From Microstegium vimineum (Eukaryota > Streptophyta > Magnoliopsida > Poales > Poaceae): a DNA stretch of 64,000 nt. The position numbers were made by a program, and so were the translations under genes. The notes below the pieces were generated by a model. The model saw nothing but the letters and a program-made list of their open reading frames with translations. It was not told where the DNA came from and made no database searches. The DNA is taken from contig CM039124.1 in NCBI GenBank assembly GCA_022036555.1, forward strand, positions 50,557,940-50,621,939. The letters run 5' to 3'. This document shows, piece after piece, positions 1-12,884 of the stretch. Every line of letters begins with the position of its first letter. The stretch's first letter is position 1.

Positions 1-771
1 ATGCATTAGTTATACCTATCAACGAGTTCTTCAAACTTTCGACGGGCTGCATCACCTTGATCTCCGTCAAATTCTTGCTAGTTCCGCGTGGGAGTACCTC
101 TAGGCTTTGGCCATCCGGGCGCATCGCTGTTTGCCTCGTCTAGCTCTGCTCTAGTTACCCCTGATCAATCTGAGCCTTGACGTCCGGGCGCATCGCTGTC
201 GTCTCGTTCAGTTTGTTCTAGTTATCATCCTTGTCGATTGATTGGTCAAATCGACTGGCACGCCCTCGACATCGAGCTTTGGGTAATAGCTCGAGGTGTT
301 CACAGATCTGACGCTTTTTGTGTCAACGGCATCGTATCTATCCATTTACGTTTTTATAAAATTTTCCGACATGTTTTGATGTATTTTTAGATAAAATGGG
401 TGGATATTTCTCTATATCCGCCGTCCATCCTAAAAGGGTCAAAATGTTATTATAATAATGAGTATCCGAATCAGAATATTTAAAATCGGATTTCTGATAT
501 GTATATATGGATATTAAATATACAAATGATTTGTATTTGGTTCGATTCGAGAAAAAAATAGATAAAGTATGGGATTTAGAAAATAAGGTAGGATCACTAT
601 TATCCATCTATATCCGATAGATTTCGTACTGTTCTAGCATTTATGCTCATACCATGCTTTTATGATGTTTTGCGTACCCAGCCACGGAGTCGTCTGGAGT
701 GGAATCGCTCGTCGCGACGGCAAAGCTAAGCTAGGATTCAAGGCTTGGAAAGGAAAAGGAAGCGTAGTATC
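1..771. other. intergenic, no gene seen
   Basis: No supported coding region. Two imperfect direct copies of a block containing 'ccgggcgcatcgctgt' start near 115 and 185 (period about 70 bp). From about 330 to 620 the DNA is AT-rich with 'tatccg'-type words, which resembles decayed transposon ends, but no termini could be defined. Confidence 0.5.
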
Positions 772-797
772 TAAGGGCGTCTCCAATGACTAGCTTA

Positions 798-3738
798 GAA
801 GCCAGAAAATGAAGACCCTCGCCCTCGCCCTCTACGCTCCCTCGACGGGAGCACCGGCGGCGCCGCCGCCCGAGCCTCCACCAGCCCCAGCCCCAGCCAC
901 CACCTCCACCACCGTGCCCGCCCCCACCATAGGCCTCACGCCACAAACCCTCAGATCTGCCAGGGACAAGAGCGAGCTCCTTTCCTACCCTTCGGAGGCG
1001 GCTGCCCGGCCACAGTCGTCCACACCCCCACGACGACGGCCTCCAAGTCGCTGGTAGCGCCCATTCAGATCCTAACCCCACCCGATCTGTAGGAAGATGT
1101 GGAAGAGGAGCTGCTGGATTGGGGAGATGCAGAGCTTGAAGACATCGAAGATGACCCCAACCCTGCCATGGATGAGGAGGAAGGAGAAAAGCTTGCTGAC
1201 TCAACTGAGGCGGCAGCCCCGATGGCCACTGCTCTTCACCTGAGGGCGCCATCGACGGTCCCCAAGACGAGATCTGGCGAATCCATTGACATTGGGGGGA
1301 TTCAGGCCTCCACCGACACAGCACCCGCTCTAGCAGTGTTCCCCAACGAAGTGCCACTGTCGGTCCTAGTCATGCCTACTGGGTCGAGTATCGCCGGAAC
1401 TGCCGGCGACACGACGATGACCGCCTCAAGCCCACCCCACCAAGTTCTGGTATCCAAGATGCCTGATTCACCGGCCAAGCTCAAATCAATATTGGTGCTG
1501 CCTGACTGCGGTCATCGAAAGCCGCCGCTGTGGAGGCGAAGCCACTCCTCCTCTGATGGCTGCTTGGGGCTCGGCGAGCCATCCCGAGACATTGAGGACC
1601 ATCCAACTGGACTTTCACCGGATTGGCAAAAGGCAAAGCCAAGACGTTGGAGGAAGAAGCCTGACGAAGAAGCGGCCTCAGCCGAGACACGGACGGAGAC
1701 CAGCAAGGCAAGCAAGATGGATGCCCAAAAGCACCGTGCGGCCTTTCTAAATCGAATGGTCGGCCGCTGCTACCGGTGCCTCGCCACCGATCACCGCGTC
1801 GCCAACTGTCGAGACCCTATCCGATGCCTCAAATGTAGGGGCCTTGGACACATCTCCCGCTCTTGCCCATCTCGCTGCCATCGCCCCATCTCCTCTGAAC
1901 TCCGCTCCCGCCTGACTTTCCCACCTAGAAGCATCCACAGTCGCATCACCTTCCCTCCCCTTCCACCAAAAGCTCATCCTCTCACCATCACCAAGACAGA
2001 GCCGCCTCCCCCAACCAACCCACATCCACCATCAGTCCCCGTCGAGATGGAGTATGTCCCAGGGGCCACCCTGAACCACCCTTCACACATCGGTGCTATC
2101 AGGGCTGCTATCTTGGCTGCAGCGGAGTCAATTCTAGTTCACCTCTTGGGGCAAGAAGACTGGCGCTAAGTTGCAGCTAATGATGCAACAATTATGCGGA
2201 GTGACCACAACCATGATGATAACACCTTTGACACACGCCCACATGACACAAGGGCAAGAACTCCAGGGTCCGGCAGCTCTCCCAGGGCCACTCTTTGGAC
2301 CGCTTAGTGCAGGTGCGCACCGGTTCGCCCCAGACTTATCGGCAAGCTGTGACGAGGGGCTTGGAACCAATGGAACGCGGACGTTCCTGGAGTCGCTCGC
2401 CTTCACAATCTGCGCACGACAGGGACTTTCTCCAGCATGCCTCTGATGACTGGGAACACCGCCGCTCCCGCTCTCCGACCCCCCATAAGCAGCACCGGAA
2501 CACAAGGTCTGCTTGGCAACCGGTAAGTCCAGACCTGCTCCTTGATGTCCACATGAAGCCGACCATGGTGGGAGGGCCATTGTCCTTGGAGGAGGATCCG
2601 ATGATCCATGAGTCACTCTTGGCTGCCCCATCCCGGTCGTGCTTGCCGAAAGACGTCGGGGACGTCCTCGTGTCTCCAACTGACACAACTGTGCAGGCTG
2701 AAGATGTGGTGCTGGGTACTGGTCTTGTCTCCGACATTGAGGATCCAGTCTCTCAGGTCCTAGGATGGGACGAGTATGACGACGGTAACACAACAGCAGC
2801 GGGGACACAGAGTGACTTCGAGGCTGCTTCTCGGGCCAAGGTTTCCACTGTGGAGGACGAGCTGTTGGGAGGCAACGACCTCCACTCCGACCCCAATACG
2901 GAGAGGGTGGATGTCTGCCACAATTTCCGCAGCACTATCTTCAAGAGTGTCTCCAAGCCACTGCTGCCACACCCGCCATCTCCATCACCACGAACTAGCA
3001 GCCACACAAGAAGGCAACGAAAGACTAGGGTCGCTACGCGCTCGAGCCTGCGCCTCGCAGCGCGTCCATCTTCGGTGCCAGTGGCTGAACGAGCACAGAG
3101 GAAGCTGATGCGCGAACTCGACTTCATTAACAGCAAGTCGCCGGCCCCGGATGCAGCGGTGACCGCATATGTGGACATGTACGGAGAGGATCTGTCGGAA
3201 CAGGCTGTCGAAGCGATCAGAATGGCCACTCGCCTAAATGGCAAAAAATTGTCCAAAGCACTGGCTGCTATTGTTTCTGAGTCAGAAGCAGCGGAGATGG
3301 AGGTCCCCTGAATACTTTCTTGTCACATTGGTGTTGCACTGAATGTGAACTATGTATCATAGTCTACAGCCAGCTCCGACCAATCTTCTACCGGTGAAGT
3401 TAGGATTGTCTGTCCATGTGATGTGTCCTTGGGACGTCAGGCATGGTAGACCGGTGGTTAGGGACTTGCCATGGAACTCAGATGGAGTTTCTTGCAAAAT
3501 TATTGGCAAAAGTGTTCCACGTGTTGGTGAGCTGGATGATGCAATTCGTCTATATTTGGAGGGCAAGTTGTTGTGGCCTCTCGTTGTATCTCTAGATTGT
3601 GAGTAGTCATTAAATTCTCCTCGTCCGGCTTGACAGTCTATCAATCCTGGAAGTTGTTTGCGCTGCTGCTGCTTGCGCATGTAACTCTCTTTCTCCTTAT
3701 TAATATATGCCGGCTTGTTCCGGATCTTTCAAAAAAAA
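798..3738 (+). mobile_element. non-LTR retrotransposon (LINE) remnant
   Basis: A 2.9-kb insertion carries an ORF1-like region, a 3' tail and a short A run (3731-3739). The flanking 12-13 bp 'aatgactagctta' occurs at 785-797 and again at 3738-3750. This is a classic target-site duplication for target-primed reverse transcription and fixes the element boundaries. No endonuclease or reverse transcriptase is present: after ORF1 there is only about 430 bp of non-coding 3' region. The copy is therefore internally deleted or a non-autonomous derivative. The copied target shows that it landed inside the MITE at 775-3964. Confidence 0.8.
809..3311 (+). pseudogene. LINE ORF1 (gag-like, zinc knuckle), frameshifted
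   Basis: The coding signal moves through three frames (809-1057, about 1099-2169, about 2295-3311), so the ORF is broken. The middle part encodes two CCHC zinc knuckles near 1765-1880: CYRCLATDHRVANC and CLKCRGLGHISRSC, the nucleic-acid-binding signature of plant LINE ORF1 proteins. The last part has a Ser/Arg-rich stretch and a helical C-terminal domain ending at 3311. ORF1 proteins coat the element RNA; ORF2 (endonuclease/RT) is missing here. No ATG begins the middle and last blocks, consistent with decay. Confidence 0.7.
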
Positions 3739-3967
3739 ATGACTAGCTTATGGGCTAGCTCTTAAATTTTTTCTTATATTTTAATATATAGGAGAGAGAA
3801 CTACTAGCTCGATCTTGATCAAGAGATAGACTTATATACATATTTTAAGGTCACGTGAGATTGTCATGTGTGAGTCTAATCATACTATAAGCTATTTCTA
3901 AGAGCTAACACTGTTGGAGAGGTTGACTTAGAGCAATTGCTAACTTATATCATTGTGGATGGCCTAA

Positions 3968-6710
3968 AACAGTAAAACCTATGGTTCCTGAATAAGATGA
4001 TGCTAGCAGCAGTAGCTACTAGAGTACCTGTCAACCTATGCCAGTTCGTCAGTTCCTAATCGGTGGCACACTGCTTGAAATTGACATAGGTAAGGCCAGC
4101 TCTGATTACATGCCATATCTTAGTAAGGCCAGCTTAGAAAATTCAACTTTCAGCTTCACTATAGAAGACTTCATTTCAAATTATAAGACATTTTTATTTT
4201 CTAGATATATGCACTTTGTCTACATACATGGTAATTGGTAAACAATGTATCTAGAAAATTTAAAATGTCTAATAAATTTAGAACAAATGGAAACATAGAG
4301 TATTTTATAGCAGCATAGTGTCATCCGTGAAAGGTCTCCTTTTCTATTTTCCAGTTGCAAAATTGGTTGTAGTAGTTAAAAAAATAATGTAAACTTTCAG
4401 CAGACGCCATTACAGTACCTTGTGGTACTAGCGGGTGGAGAATGTATGATAGATCTAATCTAACCATGTATTTGTTAGGGTAATTTTGTCATTGCCACAA
4501 TATTTTTACAACTAGTGTGAGACTAAGGTTTTGTTTAAGAGGGATTCTCCACCCAAACAACTCTACATTCTAGTGTGCTATCGTTGGGATCTTTTTCTTT
4601 CAAAATGAACTAGAAACCTGTGAAATAAGAAAAATTTCTTTTACTAGCTCTAACTGATCTACACCATGGAGCTAGAGTCAAGAGAAACCCTCCAAAATAT
4701 GCCATAACTTTAGGACCATGATCTTGTAGTGTGCTTCACTTTAAGTGATAAATAGGTGTAAGGTCCTGTGAGCACCTAAGAGGAGAGGGTAAATTGGGTG
4801 TCTAATTAAAAACTAAAATGATGGCTTAAAGGACGTACTAGCACTAGAAAAACCATAAATTACTCTCATGGTGCTTAAGATTTTTGTAATGTGATCTTAT
4901 TTACTCTCAAACATACAAGAGCGAATCCTATCCACTAGCTTATAGCTAATCTAGGAACATAAGGTCGCACAAGCAAAACATGTGCAAAAGCCAATAAACA
5001 TAATAACTAAAGTGCTAAGGATAGAGAGGGCAACCTCTTAGAGACGCTTTCGTGGTATCAGTTGTCAAAACTCAACCACTAGTTCACATTGGAGCTTCAT
5101 CAAGGTATACCCCGGTCACAATTCTCTTCTAGCCACTGTGTTGGATATGGCACACAAGGCATCAACCAAACAAAGGCTAGTGCTACGAGTTATACATTCT
5201 TAGCATCGCCACCTGTCTCTTCCGTTTGCATTGATGTTGTGTTCACTATAATTTTTTCCACACAAGCAAGGAGGTCTCCCCATCCCTCATACACCAATAT
5301 GACACTGCTCCGCACCAAGAATGGAGGACTGTCACCTTGAAACCCCCATGCCTTCATTTGAAGGTCACAAAGACCTTTGCTCCAGATCGCCAAGATACAA
5401 AGGCAATACAACTCAATCACTCAAAACTCTGAAGATCTAATGCCTAAACATCACAAGGATGCATTATAGTGCCTAGTCTTGGATGTGATCTTGAATGACT
5501 TCAAAGGGTAGATAGAGTGTAGGACCACTTACTTAAATTCTAATGACATTAGGAGACTCCGGCACACTCAAACAAGTGAGGCAACCTCGTATTGATAGCC
5601 CCATCCTCTCCTCAACGTCGTTGGAAAAAGTCTTCTTGAAATTTGTGAGCATCGACCCATTGCTTTGAAATATTCACCATTATATGGTGCTACTAGCCAT
5701 TGAATTTGTTAACACCAAACAATATGATGTTTGTCTTCTCTTCTTAGTTAGGATCATTTAGTGCATGCGCTCTCCTTTTGACAGTTTTATTGCAACTACA
5801 CCGGTTTATTCTACTAGAGTAAAGTAGTTCTTTAGAGTGATTGCTCACAACAAAGTAAAGAAGATAACTTTAAGCCTTATAAAGATGAAGGTATAAGATC
5901 TATACCTAAACTCTAAAAAAATTCTAGAACCCCGAGACAAGCTCTGCTCGACTCTGACTACCAACTACATTGTCCTAACTACTAAGTAAAATGTGAGCAC
6001 AAATAGAGCTTCTTGGTCTCATTTTTCTTGGTTTCTTGAGAATTGATGCCATTATTGTGGAGAGTGTGAAGTACTTACTGGAAAAAGTCGAGACGGTTTG
6101 GCTCTAGACTTAGGTTCCCCAACCTAAGGGAGTGTGCTCAACCCTCCGATTCATCGCCAACCACTAAATGACGTGGATGCATTCCTGATAGTAGTTGGAA
6201 GTTGGAAATGTTGTTTGGTGCCTTGAATGCTTTTGAGTTAGGTGGTTCGATCTTCTCTAGAGTCTAATTTGTCTGATTTTCCACGAGTTCATTGACAATG
6301 TGATGCCTATGGTAAAGTGTGGTGTTTAGGTTTAAGAAATGGTATACCACACCCGAGTGTCTTGGAGCAATCCAACACTCGATTTGAAGGCCGACTCTGT
6401 GATAGAACCGCACTGGCCCATGGCAACGCCGCCGCCGCTCCCGCCCGTGCCCGCGACGCCACGATTTGTTGCTTGTGATTTGTGCCGACACATCTGTGGT
6501 CTATCCTTGCCCTTTCATAACAAAATGTTTTATATGAGTTGTGATTTGTGCTAACACAACCACAGATCTTTGTTTGCTTGTGATTTGTGCCGACATAGTC
6601 GTGGCCAAGGGCGGAGCAGTGGACAACGACATGGACGAGTTCTGTGGTGCATCTGGAGGTAGAAGAAGGCTTGAGGAACCACATGAAACACACAAAAGTC
6701 AGCTAGACAT
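3968..6710. other. intergenic, no gene seen
   Basis: About 2.7 kb, mostly AT-rich, with only short open frames of random composition. Near 6470-6600 the phrase 'gtgatttgtgc' recurs three times in a GC-richer patch. No RNA gene, splice structure or element termini could be supported. Confidence 0.5.
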
Positions 6711-7068
6711 GACAGTTTCAATGGGTTTTCATCAAAATTTAATGAGAATTAAATACGCTGATATGACACTATATTGATGAAAAAAGAGACGATAAAAGTT
6801 TTATGGGAGTAGAGATAGTTTCATGGGGATGAAGCCATTGTGCACTGTTTCAAAGATATGGCTGTGTCGAAAACTGTGACATAAAACACCCACTAAGGCC
6901 ATCGTCAGTGGATGTTTCATGTCACGGTTTTCAACACAGCCATATTTTAGAAACAGTGCATAGTAGTTTTATCTCCATAAAACTTTCATCATCTTTTTTC
7001 ATCAATACAGTGCTACATTAACGTATTTAATGTCCGTAAAACTTTGATGAAACCCCATTGAGATTGTC
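6711..7068. mobile_element. foldback (inverted-repeat) MITE-like element
   Basis: The left half (6711-6890) and right half (6900-7068) are reverse complements over nearly their full length, centred near 6897. Ends read 'gacagtttcaatgggt' on the left and, inverted, 'gacaatctcaatgggg' on the right. Inner blocks such as 'ttgatgaaaaaag' and 'atatggctgtgt' also pair. There is no ORF. Flanks 'ctagacat' and 'ctaaggat' match at 6 of 8 positions, so a hAT-like 8-bp duplication is possible but weak. A transcript would form a hairpin with roughly 170-nt arms. Confidence 0.65.
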
Positions 7069-7312
7069 CTAAGGATGACCTAAGGTTTATGTTTCTTTAC
7101 ATGAAGGTGGCTCTCTTGTACAAAAGAACTTAACCGACGTTAATCCAAGTCTCCACGATGATTTGAACAGTATAGTTTGAAACCTAGTATCGATTTTTTT
7201 CGGAACAAGAATGACGAACAGGCGATCAGGGCAGTAGCCAGTCGGCACTCGGCAGTAACCTTTCCCGCTCAAAACCCAGCGAATTCAGGCCCAGCCCAGC
7301 CAGTAGTTACTC

Positions 7313-8591
7313 ATGTCCGCCCCCTCCTCTGCCTCGTCGTCGCCGCCGTCTCCTTCCCCGTCTCCGTCCCCATCGCCATCCCCATCCCGCCTCGTGCCTC
7401 AGCTCCTGGTCGCGCTCCTCCAGCGCCGCCGCTTCGACGCCACGCTCCGCGTCTCCCCGACCTTCCCCGGCTTCTCCCCGCACTCCATCGCAGCCGCGCT
7501 CGCGGCCATCCCGCGCCTCATTCTCCCGCGCTCCCCGCGCCGCCTCTGCCCGCAACGGCCGTTCCCCTCCACCTCGTCCCCTTTCAACCGCCGCGTCGCC
7601 GCCGCCCTCACCCTCGCCTTCCTCTCCTGGTCGCACGACCACGCCCACGCCCACCCCGTCCAGATCTCCGAGGCCCCGCTCCGCGCCGCGGCGCTCGCGC
7701 TCACCCGCGCCCACGCGCTCTCGCCGCTCTTCCGCCTCCTCCGCGCGCACGCCCCGCTCGTCTCCACCGCCGCTCTCACCGACGTCATCCGCGCGCTCGG
7801 GGAGGAAGGGCTCCCGCGCCACGCGCTCGCGGCGTTCCACCGCATGCGCCAGCTCCGCTGCGCCCCTGACGCGCAGTGCTACAACACCTTGATCGCCGCG
7901 TTGTGCCAGAACGGGCGGTTTAGGGATGCCCGGTTTCTGCTCGACCAGATGGAGCGACCCGGTGCGCGCTGCAAGCCGGACACTTACACGTACACGGTGC
8001 TCATTTCCTGGTACTGCCGGATCGGGGTGGGCACCGGGTGCCGGAAGGCGGCACGGCGGAGGATCTACGAGGCCCGGGAGGCTGTTCAGGAGGATGGGGG
8101 AGAAGGGGCTCCAGCCGGACGTCGTGACCTACAACTGCTTGATCAATGGCCTGTGTAAAACCTACCGCGTGGAGCGCGCCCACGAGGTGTTCGATGAAAT
8201 GCTGAGGAAGGAGTGTGCGCCCAACCGGGTGACTTACAATTCGTTTATAAGATACTACAGTGTGGTGAACCAGGTGGACAAGGCTGTTGAATGGATGAGG
8301 GAAATGGTTGCAAGGGGGCAGGGGATGGCTTTATCGAGCACATACACACCTATCATCCACTCCTTATGTGAGAACCGGCGTGTTATCGAGGCGAGGCAAT
8401 TCTTGATTGATATGGCTGAAAGCGGACATGTGCCCAGGGAGCATACATACAAGTTGGTGAAGGCTGCAATTGACGATGCTGGTGAGGATGCCTTGCCTGC
8501 AGAGCTATGTCAATCAATTGAGGATGGCATTAAAGCAAGATTTCGACAGGTGATGCAAATTAAACCCATAATGCGACCAGTCACAAGATGA
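7313..8591 (+). pseudogene. pentatricopeptide repeat (PPR) protein gene, one frameshift
   Basis: ATG at 7313 opens a protein with a low-complexity Ser/Pro N-terminus that could act as an organelle transit peptide. P-class PPR motifs follow, e.g. CYNTLIAALCQNGRFRDARF, TYTVLISWYC and VTYNCLINGLCK. PPR proteins bind organellar RNA and act in its editing, splicing or stability. Frame 2 is open from 7313 to 8158, but homologous PPR sequence moves to the next frame after about 8075 and runs to the TGA at 8589. Omitting one base of the CCC at 8073-8075 joins the frames into 425 codons without a gap. The gene looks intronless, as is usual for PPR genes. The extra C may be a real null allele or a consensus error in a homopolymer. 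Confidence 0.8.
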
Positions 8592-9997
8592 TCTGAAACA
8601 AACGAGATTATGGATAATCGTAATCTCTTCGCATGAGAGATGCTGGTCTTGCAAGATAAGTGTTGGTTGATATACCTAGGATGGTAGTGGTACATGGCTA
8701 CAAGCTAATATATGTGTAAACCAGTACCAACTGAGTGCTCTTGTAAGAAGGGAGGATTTATTGTAAGGCGTTGTCAGCGAGCAGGCAATGAAACCAGGAA
8801 GAAGTTTTGGGATCTGCCATTATTCACAAGATAATTCGAGGCTATAATAAAGTTTGTTTGCACATAAGGTAAAATATGTCTAAGAATGTTCATCTTGCTG
8901 ACCATTGACTATGGAATATGGATCCAAGCAGGTTTATTCGTGAATCCACAAATGGGTCATTTTTAGCGAGTTTCAACCTGCAAATGGGGCACTTTGAGCA
9001 GGCTCCCGCGTGGAACCTGCTTAAAGGGTTCATGGACAAACTCACTTGCATACATAGTAGGGAATAAATTGTTATTTTACATGCATTATGAACTTTTTTT
9101 ATGTTATTTAACTTCCTGGGATCATGTAGTTTGCAGAATAACTAATGTAAAAATTGCCTTTTCTTTTAGCACTATGCATTGCAGTTTGTCAGCACCACAA
9201 CTTAAAACTCTGTTGTTTCCTGTTATCTAACCTGAGCCATGCACATGATTCTTTTTATTTCTCTGTTGTCTCCCTTGATTGCATTGTTTGCAAGACCTTA
9301 TTGCATGAATCATGAAAATATGCTTTGTCTCTTAGATCCACACATGTTTGATTTATCAGGTTGTTGGTCTGTGTTCGATAAAGTTCTTGTGTTCTTTTGC
9401 GACAATAGTTCGTTAATGGTTGTAAATGCCTTCCAATCCATCAAGGAAATAAAAAAATGTTGGAAATTCCTTCGTGGCTAGTCATAATTTCTGCACAAGT
9501 TCTTAGAGATACTTCTGCTTTGCTTCAGGGCATGCAAAAATAAACTTCCATAAATCATTTTCCTATTCGTTTTTCTGCAATTCCATTGTAATGTGAGAAC
9601 TTAGTGAGCATGTTTCCCCTGAAATAGGGATTTTTAAATACAAAATAACAGGGTCAAAATGAAGCAAGCGTATAGGTCACACAAATTCTTTACTATGATG
9701 AAAAGTCACTCCTATAATATAATTTGTAAATGTGCCATTTCTACAAAAAGAACTTCACACATGAGCTGGAATGCCAATAACAACAAGATCCCAAAAATTA
9801 GCTTGACGCGATGCACACAACTTCCGATCTATGTTTGACAGAGGATTTTATACTGGTCTGTCATACTTGTACAGAAATAGAAGCTCTATAAGCTTATGCT
9901 GTCCGCTTTCCTGTTTCTTGCCTTTTCTGTACCAAATGATCATATGTTTGCTCCACTTCCCTGTCTGATGCTTTGGAAAATCCAGAGGTCTGTCTCT
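8592..9997. other. intergenic between convergent genes
   Basis: This holds the 3' untranslated regions of the PPR gene (from the left) and the glucanase (from the right). Short AT-rich open frames have no recognisable content. No polyadenylation signal could be assigned with confidence. Confidence 0.5.
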
Positions 9998-12884
9998 TTA
10001 TGGTTTCCATGCTGATGGCGGTGGTGGGGGTGTCGGGAACATTGGAGGAATTGCAGAGAAGATGGTGTTCTTATCGATGCCGAATCGTCCAGTTTTGATA
10101 TCAGCTATAGAAATAAGTGCTGCAACCAAACCAGCATTTGCTGCAAGAGTAGGCTCTGTGTAATTGTAGTTTGTGCGGACATCTTTGTAGCCATCATGCC
10201 TGTCAGGGCCAGCCACCATTGCTCCAACAAGGATATTAGGGTTTGCTTTCTTTGTATCCCTCCATTTGTAACCTCCTTTGCATCCATACTTGACGCCATT
10301 ATGAGGTATTGATGCACCTCTGTGATGAGGGCGCTTTGGGTACTTGTTTCCGAAACCCACAATGTAGCTCATCTTTGCTGGGTTCTTTCCAAGGATGTAA
10401 TCAAGCTGCAAATTGAACAGATTTAACTATCAATTCACTTTCCCTGCTAATGTACATTGGGCACTTGAAGAGCATTAGGAATAATACTTTACCTGTGATC
10501 TGGCAAACTTGCGGAGGACTTCTGTGGTGTAGAAATTAGGTCCACAGTACCATCCAGGCGTGTCAGCAGCATCAAGATAGTCACTGTATAAAGAAGCAAG
10601 GAAAGCTGCGTTGACAGCATACTGAAGTGGTTGAGGCCTTCCATGATTGAGTTGTATTAATCCTCCTGCAAAATGTTCCATTGCTTAGCTTTGTTCTATG
10701 CAAGAAAGAGAGAAACAAAGAGGGACATCACCAACCTTTAGTGAAGTTGAATGAATTGAATAGAGGCAAATATGAGCACATAACGTTGTCAGTTTGGTTG
10801 TGGAATGTCCTCAGTATTTCTTCGTAAGGGTACCCTGGACTTAGGAAGAGTCGCAGCCTGCTGAGAAGAACCTGGGATAAAGTAGAAACTATGTTAGTGA
10901 TGATCAATATTCATTAGAAAGCTGCATTATCGCATTGATAAGTCTTTTCTGTTTTTCTTTGACAATGTAGTAGTAGCTGGAGAAAGAATGAAGTTTTTCT
11001 CTTTATATGTTCAGCTTATACAAAATGTTTCTGACATGTAGAGATGATCATGTTTTTCCTTTTCATAGTTAAGATCATGCTGAATACTTTTATCGGATTC
11101 AGTGCAAGTATGCTAACCTGAGCTCCTGGAAGTTTGTCGTCCCAGGTAAATACTCCATAGTTTGGACTTCCAAACCAGAAGGCTCCAGCATGCTTTGCCA
11201 TCCCTGGGGCTGTGGCGACTGTGAGGTATGAATTGTTCCCTGTGGCGAAGTACATCCACGCACCACCCCACACAAACTCATCCCAGTAGCTGGTGGAATT
11301 GTAGAAGATTGCCTGGTCAGATCCAGCGGGGCTGTATCGCCCGCGCTGCAGCCTGCCAAATTTGTACAGGGCTTTTGCACCTTTGACGAGCTTGTCAGAG
11401 TAGGTTTTGCTGTCCTTGAACACTATGGAAGCTGCAGCCAGGGCAGCAGCCATTTCAGCTGCTAGATCTGAGCAAGAGTGACACTCAGTGACTGGCCTTT
11501 TGTAATCGATATCCTCTGGTCTCATCCAGCAGTAATGGTCATTAGGCTGACTGCTGCCTTTAGAGGTGTCACCAACACCCACCTGCAATAGCAAGAAGTT
11601 CATATATATTGGAGTCAGTGATCTGCTGTCCACAGATCGATGTGTTGTAAAAAGGAGACCGAGGTGGATCTGATTGACCAATTTCTTGGGACACAGCAAA
11701 TCAGCCATATATCAAGATGATCTATTGCCTGCCACCAACCTGAGCGACAATCCTGTCTATTGTATCAGCAGATGAATTGAAGGTCTTGAGCATGTAGTCT
11801 GTTCCCCACTTGATGAGCTCCTTGATATGGTCGAGCTCACCGATGGCCTCAAACTTAGCCTTGTACTCGATCACACTCCAGCTGAGCATGGTCATGGACC
11901 AGGCCATGGGATAGTTGAACTTGATGGCGTCCCCTGCGTCGTAGAATCCTCCGACCAAGCTCCGGCGGGTGGTGCTGTCGGAGAGGCCATCCTTCATGCC
12001 GGAATTGCCCCTCCAGCTCACGCCATTGTGCTTCGGCAGCGGACCGGCTGGCATTCCAGAAGACAGACAGACACATGGTGAGCAGAGCAGGTGGAGCAGA
12101 ATTTCTGTCGGTGCATGCAACTCATTTTCTCTTGGTTCGTCAATTTTAATTGCTTTGACGAATTCGTAGTTTTTCGTCTCAATTTTCAGGTGAGGAGTGG
12201 GATTTGGTGGTGAATCTGGTGATTTTCTTTGTCCCCCACGTGGAGTTGGTGACTGGGAGAGGAAAAGGTCAGATCTTGAGCGCCCAAGGCACGCTGAATG
12301 TAGAAACGTCGAATGAAACATGCGGGCACCAACTGAAGCAACAAAGAAGAATGGCATGGCGAACATCTCTTGCTGCCAGAACGATGTGCATGTCTATGCA
12401 AAAACCGGATCTGATGGCAGAATTCAGCGAGAGGATGAAGGGAGGAACTAGGAAGGGAGCTGTGCAGAAGAAGCAGAAGAAGAAGAAAAGAGATGGTACT
12501 CTACTCACATCGCTGCGCGTTGAAGAACATGAGCGCCTTATGCAGCGCCTGCGTGTACTGGTCAGGCGGCGGCGGCGGCGGGTGCTTATGCGGGACGAGC
12601 TTGACGATCATCATGATGAAGCCGATGAAGACGCCGAGGCCTAGGATGGTGCCGACGGTCCACATGAAGATCTTACGGTCGAGGACGACGCAGCCGAGGT
12701 CGACGTACTTCTTCTTCTTCTTTCCGGCCTGGTCGCCTGGCCCGGCCAGGAGCCAGCTCTGCTGCGTCTCGTCCAGCTGCCGCATCAGCGCCGCCCTGTC
12801 CAGGTCCCGGCTCCGGTCGTCATCCGTCGCCGAGTCCGCGTTGGAGATCTCCAGCGGCCCGCCCCAGGGGTCGCGCCCGAACAT
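9998..12884 (-). CDS. KOR1: KORRIGAN-type membrane endo-1,4-beta-glucanase (GH9)
   Basis: Six exons join without frame conflict: 12884-12509, 12047-11740, 11582-11118, 10871-10736, 10665-10493, 10405-9998, giving 621 aa, the usual KORRIGAN length. All introns begin GT and end AG. The cytosolic N-terminus starts MFGRDPWGG and has a KKKKK cluster. One membrane segment (about 72-94) makes it type II, with the GH9 domain outside the membrane. GH9 hallmarks: DAGD at 162-165 (base/nucleophile aspartates), PHHR at 512-515, and DVRTNYNYTEP at 561-571 with the acid Glu570. The C-terminus is Pro-rich. The family acts at the plasma membrane, Golgi and cell plate in cellulose synthesis and cytokinesis. 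The orthologue is called from overall likeness to OsGLU/KOR proteins; which rice paralogue it matches was not resolved. A hAT element lies 0.58 kb upstream. Confidence 0.93.

Larger units (their letters stand above)
775..3964. mobile_element. Harbinger/Tourist-like MITE split by a LINE
   Basis: The outer ends are imperfect terminal inverted repeats: GGGCGTCTCCAATG at 775-788 and, read from the other end, GGCCATCCACAATG (3951-3964), 10 of 14 matching. TAA trinucleotides flank both ends (772-774 and 3965-3967), the target duplication expected for PIF/Harbinger elements. Once the internal LINE and one target copy are removed, about 237 bp of element remains, a normal MITE length. It has no coding capacity. 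The family assignment rests on the 3-bp duplication and the TIR, so the superfamily is an inference. Confidence 0.65.

Noticed and set aside
6711..7068. MIRNA gene
   Set aside because: Arms are far longer than a usual precursor and no discrete duplex region stands out; kept as a foldback element.
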